Part shown: piece after piece, positions 51,349-59,921 of the stretch
Numbering within the stretch: the first letter of the stretch is position 1
Layout of the letters: every line of letters starts with the position of its first letter
Assembly (NCBI RefSeq): GCF_039909015.1
Contig: NZ_CP150919.1
Span: 4,378,501-4,442,500, forward strand
Origin: Pseudomonas grandcourensis
GTDB lineage: Bacteria; Pseudomonadota; Gammaproteobacteria; Pseudomonadales; Pseudomonadaceae
DNA: 64,000 nucleotides
Direction of reading: 5' to 3'
Position numbers and translations under genes: made by a program
The notes under the pieces: model-generated
Database searches by the model: none
What the model was told of the DNA's origin: nothing
The model's input: the letters and a program-made list of their open reading frames with translations, nothing else

Positions 51349-52326
51349 TTACTGGCCGCGCTGGTACATGGTTTTTTGGTAGCTGATGTAGCCGCGCTGA
51401 CGCATCAGCTCACGACGCAGGCCCGGGTGGGCGGTGAAGCGGTCACGGCCGTGCAGCCAGAACATGTTGTTGACGAGCACGAAGCTTCCGACCGGCACCG
51501 GTACCGAAACCTTCTCCTGACTGCCTTCCAGGGATTCGCTCATGGCGGTCAGCCAAATGCCTTCCTCGAAGTCCTTGGGCTGCACGAACTGGTCGATGTA
51601 GCGCATTGTCGGGCGGCCTTCGGCGTCGTTGTCGAACACCGCATGGAACACGTCTTCACGCACGTTCTTGCTCGGTGGCGCGGTGAAGCGCATTTCACGG
51701 CGGGCCAGCGGATGCGTGTAGTAGTGGTTCAGGTCTCCCCAATCGTCCAGGTGCAGCAGCAGGGTGTTGCCACCCTCCATGTTCTGCTCGTCGATCTTCA
51801 TCATCAGCACATAGTCAGTGCGCTCCTGAACAAATGTGCCGTCGTTGTGCAGTTCCATGACCCGGTGTGGCTGGCGCAGGTAGCTGTCGGAGTTGTCGGT
51901 GTTGACCACTGCAAAGCGCGCGTAGAACTGGCCGCTCATGGCATCGAAGTTGGAGCGACCGATCAAGTGCGCGACGGCCGAGGAAAACTTGACCATGTCA
52001 TCGGCCTGGGACACTTCGTTCAACCCCTCCGGCGTGATCAGCATGCCGCCGGTGGCGCGGTCGAGAATGGTGTTGATCAACACCGGGCGCAGGGTGCCTT
52101 CGCACAGCTCGTCAAGTATCTGGCCAACCCGGAAGCGCAGGAACGATTTGTACTCCAGAGCCTGGACCGGCCATTGCGTCACCGCCTTTATGAACGCGTC
52201 GACGGTTTGCTTGGCAAATTTCAGCTCAAGCAGGCGCGGTGACTGGCTGGAAGGGGTGAGAGTGAAACCCTTGCACTCCGATGGCAGTGGCATCACAAGG
52301 TCCTGAATTTGCGTAAAGGCGTTCAT
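51349..52326 (-). CDS. glaH: Glutarate 2-hydroxylase (Fe(II)/2-oxoglutarate dependent)
   Basis: Also known as CsiD. Dioxygenase of 325 residues that converts glutarate to L-2-hydroxyglutarate. The iron triad is H-x-D in [12 protein letters not shown] near residue 160 and the distal His in [26 protein letters not shown] near residue 290-310, which also holds the 2-oxoglutarate Arg. The ATG at 52326 (MNAFTQIQD) follows AGGAA. It is the first gene of the glaH-lhgO-gabD operon, divergent from a GntR regulator, with a perfect palindrome in the promoter. Confidence 0.93.
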   Translation of the reverse strand: MNAFTQIQDLVMPLPSECKGFTLTPSSQSPRLLELKFAKQTVDAFIKAVTQWPVQALEYKSFLRFRVGQILDELCEGTLRPVLINTILDRATGGMLITPEGLNEVSQADDMVKFSSAVAHLIGRSNFDAMSGQFYARFAVVNTDNSDSYLRQPHRVMELHNDGTFVQERTDYVLMMKIDEQNMEGGNTLLLHLDDWGDLNHYYTHPLARREMRFTAPPSKNVREDVFHAVFDNDAEGRPTMRYIDQFVQPKDFEEGIWLTAMSESLEGSQEKVSVPVPVGSFVLVNNMFWLHGRDRFTAHPGLRRELMRQRGYISYQKTMYQRGQ

Positions 52327-52410
52327 GGCAGTTCCTGGGCAGAAGGTAGGGATTGGCCCCTCCAGCATTGATGCGGATCAGGCTCAGAGCAAAAATATCG
52401 CCATAAATTT

Positions 52411-52426
52411 AAAATGTCTACATTTT
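52411..52426. promoter_or_regulatory. Candidate GntR operator in the glaH promoter
   Basis: AAAATGT-CT-ACATTTT, a perfect 16-base inverted repeat, lies 84 bases upstream of glaH in the divergent gap with the GntR gene. GlaR/CsiR-type FCD repressors bind AT-rich repeats of this kind, so this is probably the glutarate-responsive site. Confidence 0.65.
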
Positions 52427-52521
52427 TATTTATAGTCGATAAAACACCGTTTCGTCTTATGTTTTTCGTATGACAGATGTTTAGGTATGATTGGACCTTG
52501 TCGTTTTCAGGAGCAGTACCT

Positions 52522-53220
52522 TTGGATAGCCTCACCCCCAAGCAGAACTCTGCATTCAGCGGGTATGAGCGACTCAAACAGGACATCATTCGCGGGGTCT
52601 TCAAGCCCGGAGAGAAGCTCCTCATGAGCGGGCTCAAGGAGCGTTATGACTTGGGGGTTGGCCCGCTGCGAGAGGCGCTTTCGCAATTGGTGGCCGAACA
52701 TCTGGTGGTGGTGATCAGCCAGAAGGGCTACCGGGTCGCGCCCATGTCGTTGAAAGAAATGCAGGACATCTACGATGCCCGCGCCAACCTCGAGGCGATG
52801 ATCGTAGGCTTGGCCATTGAGCGCGGTGACGACGCTTGGGAGGCGCAGATCCTTGCCCAGTCCCATACCCTCTCGAAAGTTATGGATGTCAAAACCCGAG
52901 AGCAGGTCTTGGATGTCTGGGACGAACGGCACAAGGCCTTCCACACGGCTATTGCCACCGGTTGTGGTTCAAAACACCTGTTACAGGCACGTGGCTATCT
53001 ATTTGATCAGGCCGAACGCTACCGCCACCTTTGGCTGACCCAGACGGTTTTCTCCGAAGAAGCCCTGGCGTTGAAGCGCAAGGAACATGCTGCGCTGGTT
53101 GAAGCTATTCTGGCGCGCGATGCGCCACGGGCCAGCACCATGATGCGCACTCACCTGATGACGCCGGTACCGATCATCGCCGAGATTATGTTGGTGCAAG
53201 GAATGGGCAGTGCCGCGTGA
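52522..53220 (+). CDS. GntR-family regulator of the glutarate operon (GlaR/CsiR-like)
   Basis: FCD-type GntR repressor of 232 residues. Winged helix: YERLKQDIIRGVFKPGEKLLMSGLKERYDLGVGPLREALSQLVAEHLV, residues ~11-60; the remaining helices form the ligand domain. The best start is TTG 52522, eight bases after CAGGAG; the frame is open to 52477. It is divergent from glaH with the AAAATGT-CT-ACATTTT palindrome between, exactly the setting of the E. coli glutarate-responsive regulator although gene order differs. Confidence 0.88.
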   Translation: MDSLTPKQNSAFSGYERLKQDIIRGVFKPGEKLLMSGLKERYDLGVGPLREALSQLVAEHLVVVISQKGYRVAPMSLKEMQDIYDARANLEAMIVGLAIERGDDAWEAQILAQSHTLSKVMDVKTREQVLDVWDERHKAFHTAIATGCGSKHLLQARGYLFDQAERYRHLWLTQTVFSEEALALKRKEHAALVEAILARDAPRASTMMRTHLMTPVPIIAEIMLVQGMGSAA

Positions 53221-53274
53221 GTTTGGGGTTGAACGGGGCGGCTAAAGCGAGCATATCCGCCCACTCTAGTGTCC

Positions 53275-53378
53275 TGAGCAGTTAATTCATTGATCTACCG
53301 GTAACGATATACTGTGCGTTTAAGTACATAAGGCGAAGCCGAGCGTTATTAACATTGAATTAATTGATTAACAGCTCA
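53275..53378. repeat. Possible miniature inverted-repeat element
   Basis: Ends TGAGCAGTTAAT and ATTAACAGCTCA match at eleven of twelve positions as an inverted pair and enclose about 80 bases. No target-site duplication is obvious. A relic MITE or a degenerate REP-like unit is possible; chance in AT-rich DNA cannot be excluded. Confidence 0.3.
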
Positions 53379-53562
53379 GCTCACTAACTAAGCTGTGCGC
53401 TTATAAGCATATTCGCGAATCTGTATCAGGCACTTGGCAAAAAACAATGGAGGCAGACACTCACAAAGAAGCCATAGAGTTCGCCCAGCTACAGATTGAT
53501 TATCTCTATCACTGAGCCAGCAAATGTACTAGATTGAGACAGAAATCGGCGACTTTCACTTA

Positions 53563-53592
53563 TGCTGAGGCAGGAGTAACCCTGCCCCAGCA
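53563..53592 (-). terminator. Hairpin after the cyclase gene
   Basis: Twelve-base arms TGCTGAGGCAGG / CCTGCCCCAGCA with one mismatch and a six-base loop end eight bases from the cyclase stop codon. The stem is strong, but the minus-strand sequence after it (TAAGTG) has no T-run. Termination or 3' RNA protection are both possible. Confidence 0.55.
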
Positions 53593-53599
53593 TAAACGA

Positions 53600-54556
53600 C
53601 TATTTGATCACTACCGGATTGACCGGTGATCCGGCAGCGCGATGTACTTTTAGCGGGGCTGCCACATAAAGGAAAGTATACTGCCTGTCTTTAGCGCAAC
53701 TTTCGGCTAGTTTTTCCAGGTCGCAGATCTCCGTAAAGGCGATACCAAGATTACGCATCAAAGCGCAGTGTAGTGGCAGAGCCACACCTGATACTGGATC
53801 TGTCGTGACCTCATTGGCGATGGTATCGGTGACAAGGTTTGGAATTTCCTTGTCATGGAACCATCGAACAAGCTCCTCCGAATATGTAAGGCCTGGCTCG
53901 CAGAATCCGTCGTAAAACGCCTCGCCCTGCTCATAGAAAGCTTGAAGGAAGTTAGTCCTGATAATCAGGATATCGTGGGGCTCGATCGTATGGCCCTGAG
54001 CCTCTGCGCACGCCATAAGATCCATGTGAGTGAATGTCTCACCTTTATCCAGCATACGCTTGCCACGATGCCGTGCCATATCCAGTAATACGCCGCGCCC
54101 GACCACTCCTCGCTCGCCGATAGGTGCGACACTGGCCTTGTCGAGGCCACCCACAGTTGTTCGCGCGTCGTAGCCGTTCCATATTTTCCCGCCGTACCAG
54201 AGGTGGCCAAGCGCATCATATTGCGTGGAGCCTTGCAGGAACGCGTCGATCTTGTCATCAGCGTAGTGCAACCCGCCGGGATAACATGGGCCATGATCAT
54301 TGTCCCAGCTTGACTCATCGAGAACCATAGTACGTTCCGCCGGGGTACGGCCTGGCCAAACCGGATCGCCTGCGGGATCACCGATCATACGCTGTAAAGT
54401 AAATACGCTTCCCGTCTTAATATGCGCAACCCCGCGCATGACTTCTTGCGTGGTCAGGTAATTCAGAGAGCCAACTTCATCTTCCGCGCCCCACTTGCCC
54501 CAGTTAGAAGGAGCGTCCTTCAAAAAATCATCCATCTTAGGAACTGCAGCAGTCAT
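53600..54556 (-). CDS. Cyclase-family hydrolase (kynurenine-formamidase fold)
   Basis: Metal-dependent hydrolase of 318 residues in the cyclase family. The long-form metal site STQYDALGHLWYGG (around residues 109-122) replaces the HGTH-x-D motif of short formamidases, as in many proteins of this longer subgroup. Start ATG 54556 follows AAGGA by eight bases. It is the last gene of the cluster after the OprD porin on the same strand. Members act on lactones, amides or cyclic esters; the substrate is unknown. Confidence 0.83.
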   Translation of the reverse strand: MTAAVPKMDDFLKDAPSNWGKWGAEDEVGSLNYLTTQEVMRGVAHIKTGSVFTLQRMIGDPAGDPVWPGRTPAERTMVLDESSWDNDHGPCYPGGLHYADDKIDAFLQGSTQYDALGHLWYGGKIWNGYDARTTVGGLDKASVAPIGERGVVGRGVLLDMARHRGKRMLDKGETFTHMDLMACAEAQGHTIEPHDILIIRTNFLQAFYEQGEAFYDGFCEPGLTYSEELVRWFHDKEIPNLVTDTIANEVTTDPVSGVALPLHCALMRNLGIAFTEICDLEKLAESCAKDRQYTFLYVAAPLKVHRAAGSPVNPVVIK

Positions 54557-54676
54557 GATGTTTTCCTTTTCAGTCACGGTGGTTATTGAAGCGCACGACT
54601 AATGCGCCTTGCGTCCTTACCGCTCAGGACATACAAAATATTGAAATGAAAGTGCTCGCTTAATGACAAACGAGCG

Positions 54677-54700
54677 GCGGCTACAAAAGTCTGTAGCCGC
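54677..54700 (-). terminator. Hairpin after the OprD porin gene
   Basis: Perfect nine-base arms GCGGCTACA / TGTAGCCGC with a six-base loop lie 30 bases beyond the porin stop. The following minus-strand sequence CGCTCGTTTGTC is only weakly T-rich, so termination is probably partial, allowing some read-through into the cyclase gene. Confidence 0.6.
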
Positions 54701-54729
54701 TGGCGTAGCGTGCGATCTGTTTAGCGGTA

Positions 54730-56016
54730 TTAAAGTGCCGAGAAGGGGTAGTTGATAATCAGACGGTTCTCGTCGAACTCCAGGCTGCTGTAATCGCGAC
54801 GCAGGGTGCTGTTGCGCCATTTCAGCGACAGGTTTTTCAGGCTGCCACTCTGGATCACATAGGCCAACTCACTCTCCCGGCCCCACTCCTTGCCGTCACT
54901 CACAGTCGCGGTGTGTACGTCTTCACCGCTGATGTAGCGGTTCATCAGGGTCAACCCGGGAATGCCCACACCAACGAAGTTGAAGTCGTGACGCAACTGC
55001 CAGGACCGCTCCTTGGCATTGTCATAACTGGAGTTGTAGCTGTCGTTGGCCAGGGTGCCGCCGCTGGTGCCATTGACCCGCATCCAGGCGTTGTCGCCGC
55101 TGATTTTCTGCAAGCCCAGGTAAAAGGTGCTGCTGCCATACTTGGCCGAGAACATGGCGGAGGCGGTTTTGTTGTCCAGCTCCCCTGCCCGCTCGCTGCC
55201 GCTCTCCTTGCCGATGAAGTAGCCAAGATTGGCGCCCAATACCCAGCTACCCACTGTTTGGCTGTGCACCAGGTTGATGAACTGCTGGTTGTAGATGTCC
55301 TTGAGCTCGGCATTCCACAGGCCAATCATGGTTTGCTTGCTGTTGAAGCTGTACTCGCCCCCGGCAAAGTTGAAGCGATCGGAGGTAACCCCGCCCCTCC
55401 CGGTCATCGACATATCGTCCATGCTCGCGTCGTTGCGTGGACTGTTGCCGCGGAACTGCCCACCGTACAGGGTCAAACCGTCGATATCCTGGGAAGTCAC
55501 CTGGCCCCCGCGGAAGGTTTGCGGCAGGGCGCGGCCGTCATCGGAACGCAGGATCGGCAGTACCGGCATCCATTCGCCGACCTTCAGCTCAGTTTTTGCC
55601 AGCCGAGCCTTCAACGCCACGCCCAGTCGCCCGAAATCATCGGCTGGACGGCCATTGTCATGCACTGGCAGCAACTGGGTGTTGGCGGTACCGCGACCAC
55701 CATCGAGTTTGAGCGCATACAGCCCCAGCACGTCCACACCAAAACCCACGGTGCCCTGGGTGAAGCCGGACTTGGCGTCGAGGATAAAACTCTGAGTCCA
55801 CTCCTCGGCCTTGCTCTGCGGGTAAGCCGGGTTGGTAAAGTTGCGGTTGATGTAGAAGTTGCGCGAGGTAAGGTTCGCCTTGGCGTTTTCGAGAAAGCCC
55901 TCGGCAACGGCCGGAAAGGCAGACGCGGCCAGCGCCAGCCCTAAGACATAGGTACCGACGACAGGTGCCAACATGCGGCTGTTTTTATTGCAGCAGTTCA
56001 TTATTTTTATACTCAT
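54730..56016 (-). CDS. OprD-family outer-membrane porin
   Basis: Substrate-selective 18-strand porin of 428 residues for small carboxylates or aromatics. A signal peptide ends near residue 38 (ALAASAFPAVA before EGF). OprD marks: EEWTQSFILDAKSGFTQGTVGFGVDVLGLYALKLD near the start, GQFRGNSPRNDAS, and aromatic closing strand ENRLIINYPFSAL. I assign ATG 56016 (MSIKIMNCC); the frame reaches 56127. AAAAATAA in codons 3-6 is a Crc-like site. The porin probably feeds the Liv-type importer encoded upstream on the same strand. Confidence 0.9.
   Translation of the reverse strand: MSIKIMNCCNKNSRMLAPVVGTYVLGLALAASAFPAVAEGFLENAKANLTSRNFYINRNFTNPAYPQSKAEEWTQSFILDAKSGFTQGTVGFGVDVLGLYALKLDGGRGTANTQLLPVHDNGRPADDFGRLGVALKARLAKTELKVGEWMPVLPILRSDDGRALPQTFRGGQVTSQDIDGLTLYGGQFRGNSPRNDASMDDMSMTGRGGVTSDRFNFAGGEYSFNSKQTMIGLWNAELKDIYNQQFINLVHSQTVGSWVLGANLGYFIGKESGSERAGELDNKTASAMFSAKYGSSTFYLGLQKISGDNAWMRVNGTSGGTLANDSYNSSYDNAKERSWQLRHDFNFVGVGIPGLTLMNRYISGEDVHTATVSDGKEWGRESELAYVIQSGSLKNLSLKWRNSTLRRDYSSLEFDENRLIINYPFSAL
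56001..56008 (-). promoter_or_regulatory. Crc/Hfq-like motif at the porin start
   Basis: On the minus strand AAAAATAA (AAnAAnAA) lies eight bases into the coding sequence. Porins for catabolic substrates are known Crc targets in Pseudomonas. Confidence 0.4.
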
Positions 56017-56158
56017 TGTTAAAAAAGCACACAAAACCCTCCCCTCCGCGTTGGCAGACGAGGTGAATAAAGGGAGGGACAAATGGATACACACTGTCGA
56101 ATCAGAGCGCGTATCCCTTCGGCGCACCGCACGCTAATGGGCGATGCGCGTCAGTCGG

Positions 56159-57313
56159 TTAGAAGATGCTGCGGTAGAGGGCTTCTACGTCCTGCTCGGT
56201 CATGTCCCTGGGATTGCTGTCGATCAGGCGACGCAGGTTCACCACCACCGAGTTGGCCATTTCGGTGAGGGCGGGTTCGTCCACTCCCAGTTTCGACAGC
56301 CGGGTTTCCAGGCCACTGTCGGCCACCAGCACTTCAATTGCCTGAACAAAGGCTTCGGCGGCCTCGGCTTCGTGCTCGAAATGGCGGCCCGGCAACAGGT
56401 ACGTCGCGAGCTCCGCATATTGGCTTTGCGCCGCGCTTAGGTTGAAACGCAGTACCGGCGCCATCACCAGGGCATTGGCGTGGCCGTGGGGAATGTGAAA
56501 GCGTGCCCCTAGCGGATAGGCCAACCCATGAATCGCCGCCACCGAGGCGTTGACGAAGGCCATGCCCGCCATCAGCGAGCCTTGCAGCATCGCCGTACGC
56601 GCCACCACGTCCTGACCGTTGGCCAATACTTTGCGCAGGTTGGCGCTCAGCAATCCCAAGGCGGTGGTGGCCAAGCCATCGGCAATCGGGTTCTTGCGTG
56701 TGCGACTGGTGTAGGCCTCGACTGCATGCACCATGGCATCCAAACCGGTGGCGGCGGTGACCCTGGCCGGCAGTCCGAGTGTCAGTTGCGGGTCGAGCAC
56801 CGCCACGTCCGGCATCAGTTGCGACGAATACACCGCTTGCTTGCGCTGTTGCTCGTCAGTGATGACGGAGACCCAAGTCACTTCAGAGCCGGTGCCTGCC
56901 GTGGTCGGCACCAACACCAGCGGCACCCGCTGCCCCAGGGCTTTGTCGGTTCCATACAACTCCTCCAAAGGCTGTTCGCTGTTGATCAGCAACGCCACCA
57001 GTTTGGCGGCGTCCAAGGAACTGCCGCCGCCGAGGCCCAGCACGCCATCGGCCTTGAATTGTCGGGCCTGCTCGGCGGCCTCTTTGACCACGGCGGACGA
57101 AGGGTCGGGAACCACTTGGTCGAACACTGTGACTGCGCAGCCAGCCACCTCAAGCGAGGCCTGGGCCTTAACTGCAAAACCCAGGCTGACAATGCCAGGA
57201 TCGCACACCAGCATCACCCGTTGCGCACCGAGATCCTTGAACACCTTACCCACGCTGTGCAACGCGCCCGCTTCGCAGACTATGCGCGGCACGCTTCTGA
57301 ATTCATAATTCAT
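56159..57313 (-). CDS. Iron-containing alcohol dehydrogenase, copy B
   Basis: Group III NAD(P)-dependent alcohol dehydrogenase of 384 residues. Nucleotide site: GLGGGSSLDAAK near residue 98; PTTAGTGSE near residue 140; iron ligands in GLDAMVHAVEAY (Asp, His), HGLAYPLG and HIPHGHANA. It lies 17 bases after copy A and resembles it strongly, an evident tandem duplication with divergence. Substrate is likely a short alcohol, aldehyde or hydroxyacid; maleylacetate-reductase-like activity is possible too. AACAAAAA overlaps its leader and the end of copy A. Confidence 0.88.
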   Translation of the reverse strand: MNYEFRSVPRIVCEAGALHSVGKVFKDLGAQRVMLVCDPGIVSLGFAVKAQASLEVAGCAVTVFDQVVPDPSSAVVKEAAEQARQFKADGVLGLGGGSSLDAAKLVALLINSEQPLEELYGTDKALGQRVPLVLVPTTAGTGSEVTWVSVITDEQQRKQAVYSSQLMPDVAVLDPQLTLGLPARVTAATGLDAMVHAVEAYTSRTRKNPIADGLATTALGLLSANLRKVLANGQDVVARTAMLQGSLMAGMAFVNASVAAIHGLAYPLGARFHIPHGHANALVMAPVLRFNLSAAQSQYAELATYLLPGRHFEHEAEAAEAFVQAIEVLVADSGLETRLSKLGVDEPALTEMANSVVVNLRRLIDSNPRDMTEQDVEALYRSIF

Positions 57314-57330
57314 CGGTCAGTCCTTTTTGT

Positions 57331-58485
57331 TTACAGCACCGAGGCATAGATGGCGCGGGCATCTTGGCGTGTTACCGGGCGCGGATTATTGATAAGCAGG
57401 CGCTCGACCTTCATCGCGTCATCGGTCAGGCGATCCAGGTCGTCGGCAGTCACGCCCACATCCCGTAGCCGCTGGGCAAACGGCATGCGTCCCACCAACC
57501 GGGTCATGAACTCAACAAAGGCATCGCAGGCCAACGCCTCGCTGGCAAAGCGCTGCCCTGGCAGCACTGCCGCCGCCAGTTGCGCATACAGCGCCTCGGC
57601 TGCCGGACGATTGAAGTTCAGCACCGGCACTAGCACCAAGGCGTTGCTCAAGCCGTGGGGCACATGGAAGTGGCCGCCCAATGGGTACGCCAGGGCATGC
57701 ACCGCCGCCACCGGCGAGTTGGCAAAGGCCATGCCCGCTAGCATCGAGCCGAGAAGCATGTCGGAGCGAGCCGGTAAATCCCCAGGCGTCGCCAGGACCC
57801 GATCCAGATTACCCGCCAGCAGGCGCAACGCCTGCATTGCCAGGCCATCGGACAGCACATTCTTCTTGTGCACGCTGGTGTAAGCCTCGATGGCATGGAC
57901 CATGGCATCGATACCGGTCATGGCACTGACAGCTGCAGGCAGGCCGACGGTCAGTCGGGCGTCCAGCAGCGCGATATCCGGATACAGCAATGGGCTGACA
58001 ACGCCCTTTTTCTCATGGCTGGGAGTGGTGACAATTGCTACCGCCGTCACTTCCGAGCCCGTCCCTGCCGTGGTCGGCACCTGGATCAATGGCAAACGCG
58101 GGCCTTGGGCCAGGTTGATACCGTAGATCGACTCCAGCGCCTGCTCGCGACCACAGAGCAAGGCTACCAACTTCGCGGTGTCCAGGGAGCTGCCACCGCC
58201 CAGGCCGATCACTGCTTGGGCACGGCAGTTACGGGCGGCATCCACCGCGTGCTGTACCGATTCCGACGGTGGATCGGCCTGAACATCGCTGTACAGTGTC
58301 GCTTCGACCCCGGCTTCGTGCAGGGCTCGCAAGGGTGCATCGAGCAAACCGGCGCGCAACAACCCCGGATCGCTGACCAGCAATACCCGCTCGGCCTTTA
58401 GCTCGCGGCATAAGCTGCCCAGGCGCAACGCGCCATCGATCTCACAGATCACACGTGGCGTGGTTTCAAAGTTAAATGTCGACAT
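57331..58485 (-). CDS. Iron-containing alcohol dehydrogenase, copy A
   Basis: Group III alcohol dehydrogenase of 384 residues, the same length as copy B. GLGGGSSLDTAK near residue 98, PTTAGTGSE near residue 140, iron ligands in GIDAMVHAIEAY, HALAYPLG and HVPHGLSNA. Copy A keeps all the iron ligands, so both are probably active, perhaps on different chain lengths. It is nine bases after the LivF-like gene, so importer and dehydrogenases form one operon and the imported compound is likely an alcohol or becomes one. Confidence 0.88.
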   Translation of the reverse strand: MSTFNFETTPRVICEIDGALRLGSLCRELKAERVLLVSDPGLLRAGLLDAPLRALHEAGVEATLYSDVQADPPSESVQHAVDAARNCRAQAVIGLGGGSSLDTAKLVALLCGREQALESIYGINLAQGPRLPLIQVPTTAGTGSEVTAVAIVTTPSHEKKGVVSPLLYPDIALLDARLTVGLPAAVSAMTGIDAMVHAIEAYTSVHKKNVLSDGLAMQALRLLAGNLDRVLATPGDLPARSDMLLGSMLAGMAFANSPVAAVHALAYPLGGHFHVPHGLSNALVLVPVLNFNRPAAEALYAQLAAAVLPGQRFASEALACDAFVEFMTRLVGRMPFAQRLRDVGVTADDLDRLTDDAMKVERLLINNPRPVTRQDARAIYASVL

Positions 58486-58494
58486 ACATCTGCC

Positions 58495-59142
58495 CTACCC
58501 TGCTGTCACGCTGCCGCGCTCGATGCGAAACAACGCATCGACCAGGTCGGCAGAATGTGTGTCATCGGATTCAGAGATCAACACGCACAGGCCTTCCTGG
58601 CCCAGCTTGGCAATCACCTCGCTTAAACGCCGGGACAGGACCGGCGCTACGCCCTCGAAAGGTTCGTCCAGAATCAACAGTTGATTGCCCGGCATCAGTG
58701 CCCGGGCCATGGCCACCAGCTTCTGCTGACCACCGGACAACTGCATCGCCTTGCGGTCACGGAACTGGGCGATCTCTGGAATCAGGCTATAGACCCAGTC
58801 CAAACGCTGTTTGCTGTCGGCCAGTTTGTTGGCCCACACTGGCAGCATGATGTTCTCTTCCACGGTCAGGGACGGAATCAGGCGTCTGTCTTCGGGCAAG
58901 TAGCTGATACCCGCTGCTGCGCGAGTAAAAGCCGGCTGCGCGCGCAGGTCCTGTCCGCCAAAAAACATCTCGCCGCGGTCCGTGGGCAACAAACCCATGA
59001 TGGCGCGAATCAAGGTGGTCTTACCGGCACCGTTGTGGCCGATCAGACCGACCATTTGCCCGGGGGCGATGGACAGCGAGACGTCATTGAGGATCGGTAT
59101 ACCTTCAATCGATACATTGAGATTGCGAATTTCCAGGCTCAT
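58495..59142 (-). CDS. Branched-chain-type ABC importer ATPase (LivF-like)
   Basis: ATPase of 215 residues, somewhat shorter than LivF (about 235). Walker A GHNGAGKTT near residue 35, signature LSGGQQKLVAMARAL near residue 136, Walker B LLILDEPFEGVAP near residue 156. Its start overlaps the stop of the LivG-like gene by four bases. The downstream dehydrogenases suggest a substrate other than branched-chain amino acids, as for many Liv-type importers of aromatics, amides and alcohols. Confidence 0.9.
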   Translation of the reverse strand: MSLEIRNLNVSIEGIPILNDVSLSIAPGQMVGLIGHNGAGKTTLIRAIMGLLPTDRGEMFFGGQDLRAQPAFTRAAAGISYLPEDRRLIPSLTVEENIMLPVWANKLADSKQRLDWVYSLIPEIAQFRDRKAMQLSGGQQKLVAMARALMPGNQLLILDEPFEGVAPVLSRRLSEVIAKLGQEGLCVLISESDDTHSADLVDALFRIERGSVTAG

Positions 59143-59921
59143 TTCACGGCACTCCTTTGCGCCTTGTCGTGGGCTTTGGCGCCGCCAGTGACGAACTCCT
59201 GCACCCGGGCATTGGCCAAGACGTCTTCCGGGGCGCCGTCGGCCAGGACTTCACCGCTGTAGAACGCGAGAATGCGCGACACATAGCGACGTACCACGTC
59301 CATGTCATGCTCGACGAACAGCACGGTTACTTGATGCTCGGCAACGACGCGCATCACGGTGTCCATCAGCGCGGTTTTCTCTTCGGCGCTAACGCCGCTG
59401 GTGGGTTCGTCGAGCAGCAACATCTGCGGATCACCAATCAACGCCATGGCAATATCGATGAGTTTGCGCACCCCCTGCGGTACCGCGGTGACCAGAGTGT
59501 CACGCCATTGCGGTATGCCGAACTCGACAAGAATGGCGTCGGCACGGGCAATCCGTGAGGCGCTGCGCATAGGCACAAGCAGCGCTGGAAACGGGCTTTC
59601 GGCCGCCGCCACCGCAATCAGCAGGTTGTCTAGCACGCTCAATTGCGGAAACAGTTGGGCGACCTGGAACGAGCGGGCCATGCCCGAGCGGGTAATCGCT
59701 CGAGGCGTGCGACCAATGATCGACTGGTTATTGAACAGGATCTCGCCCCGACTCGGCTTCAAGTAACCTGTGACCATATTGATAAAAGTGGTCTTGCCGG
59801 CACCATTGGAGCCGATCACACCGACCACTTCCCCTTTGTTGATCCGCACATTGACGTCCTTGGCTGCAGTGACGGCGCCGAACTCCTTGCACAGACCCTG
59901 GGTTTCGAGAATGCAGGTCAT
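59139..59921 (-). CDS. Branched-chain-type ABC importer ATPase (LivG-like)
   Basis: ATPase of 260 residues. Walker A GSNGAGKTT near residue 36; Walker B LLLDEPTSGVSAEEK near residue 166; the LivG-type end RYVSRILAFYSGEVLADGAPEDV. The signature region VTAVPQGVRKLIDIAMALIG departs from LSGGQQ, having PQGVRK, which is a notable deviation though LivG-like proteins vary here. Four-base overlaps couple it to the permease upstream and the LivF-like gene downstream. Confidence 0.88.
   Translation of the reverse strand: MTCILETQGLCKEFGAVTAAKDVNVRINKGEVVGVIGSNGAGKTTFINMVTGYLKPSRGEILFNNQSIIGRTPRAITRSGMARSFQVAQLFPQLSVLDNLLIAVAAAESPFPALLVPMRSASRIARADAILVEFGIPQWRDTLVTAVPQGVRKLIDIAMALIGDPQMLLLDEPTSGVSAEEKTALMDTVMRVVAEHQVTVLFVEHDMDVVRRYVSRILAFYSGEVLADGAPEDVLANARVQEFVTGGAKAHDKAQRSAVK

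Larger units (their letters stand above)
53221..53599. other. Intergenic region with a small inverted-repeat element
   Basis: A 379-base gap. It holds 12-base inverted ends TGAGCAGTTAAT (53275) and ATTAACAGCTCA (53367-53378) around a 104-base AT-rich segment, plus an imperfect direct repeat of CTGTGCG(T/C)TTA near 53313 and 53393. A long hairpin near the cyclase stop is listed separately. No gene is seen. Confidence 0.45.
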
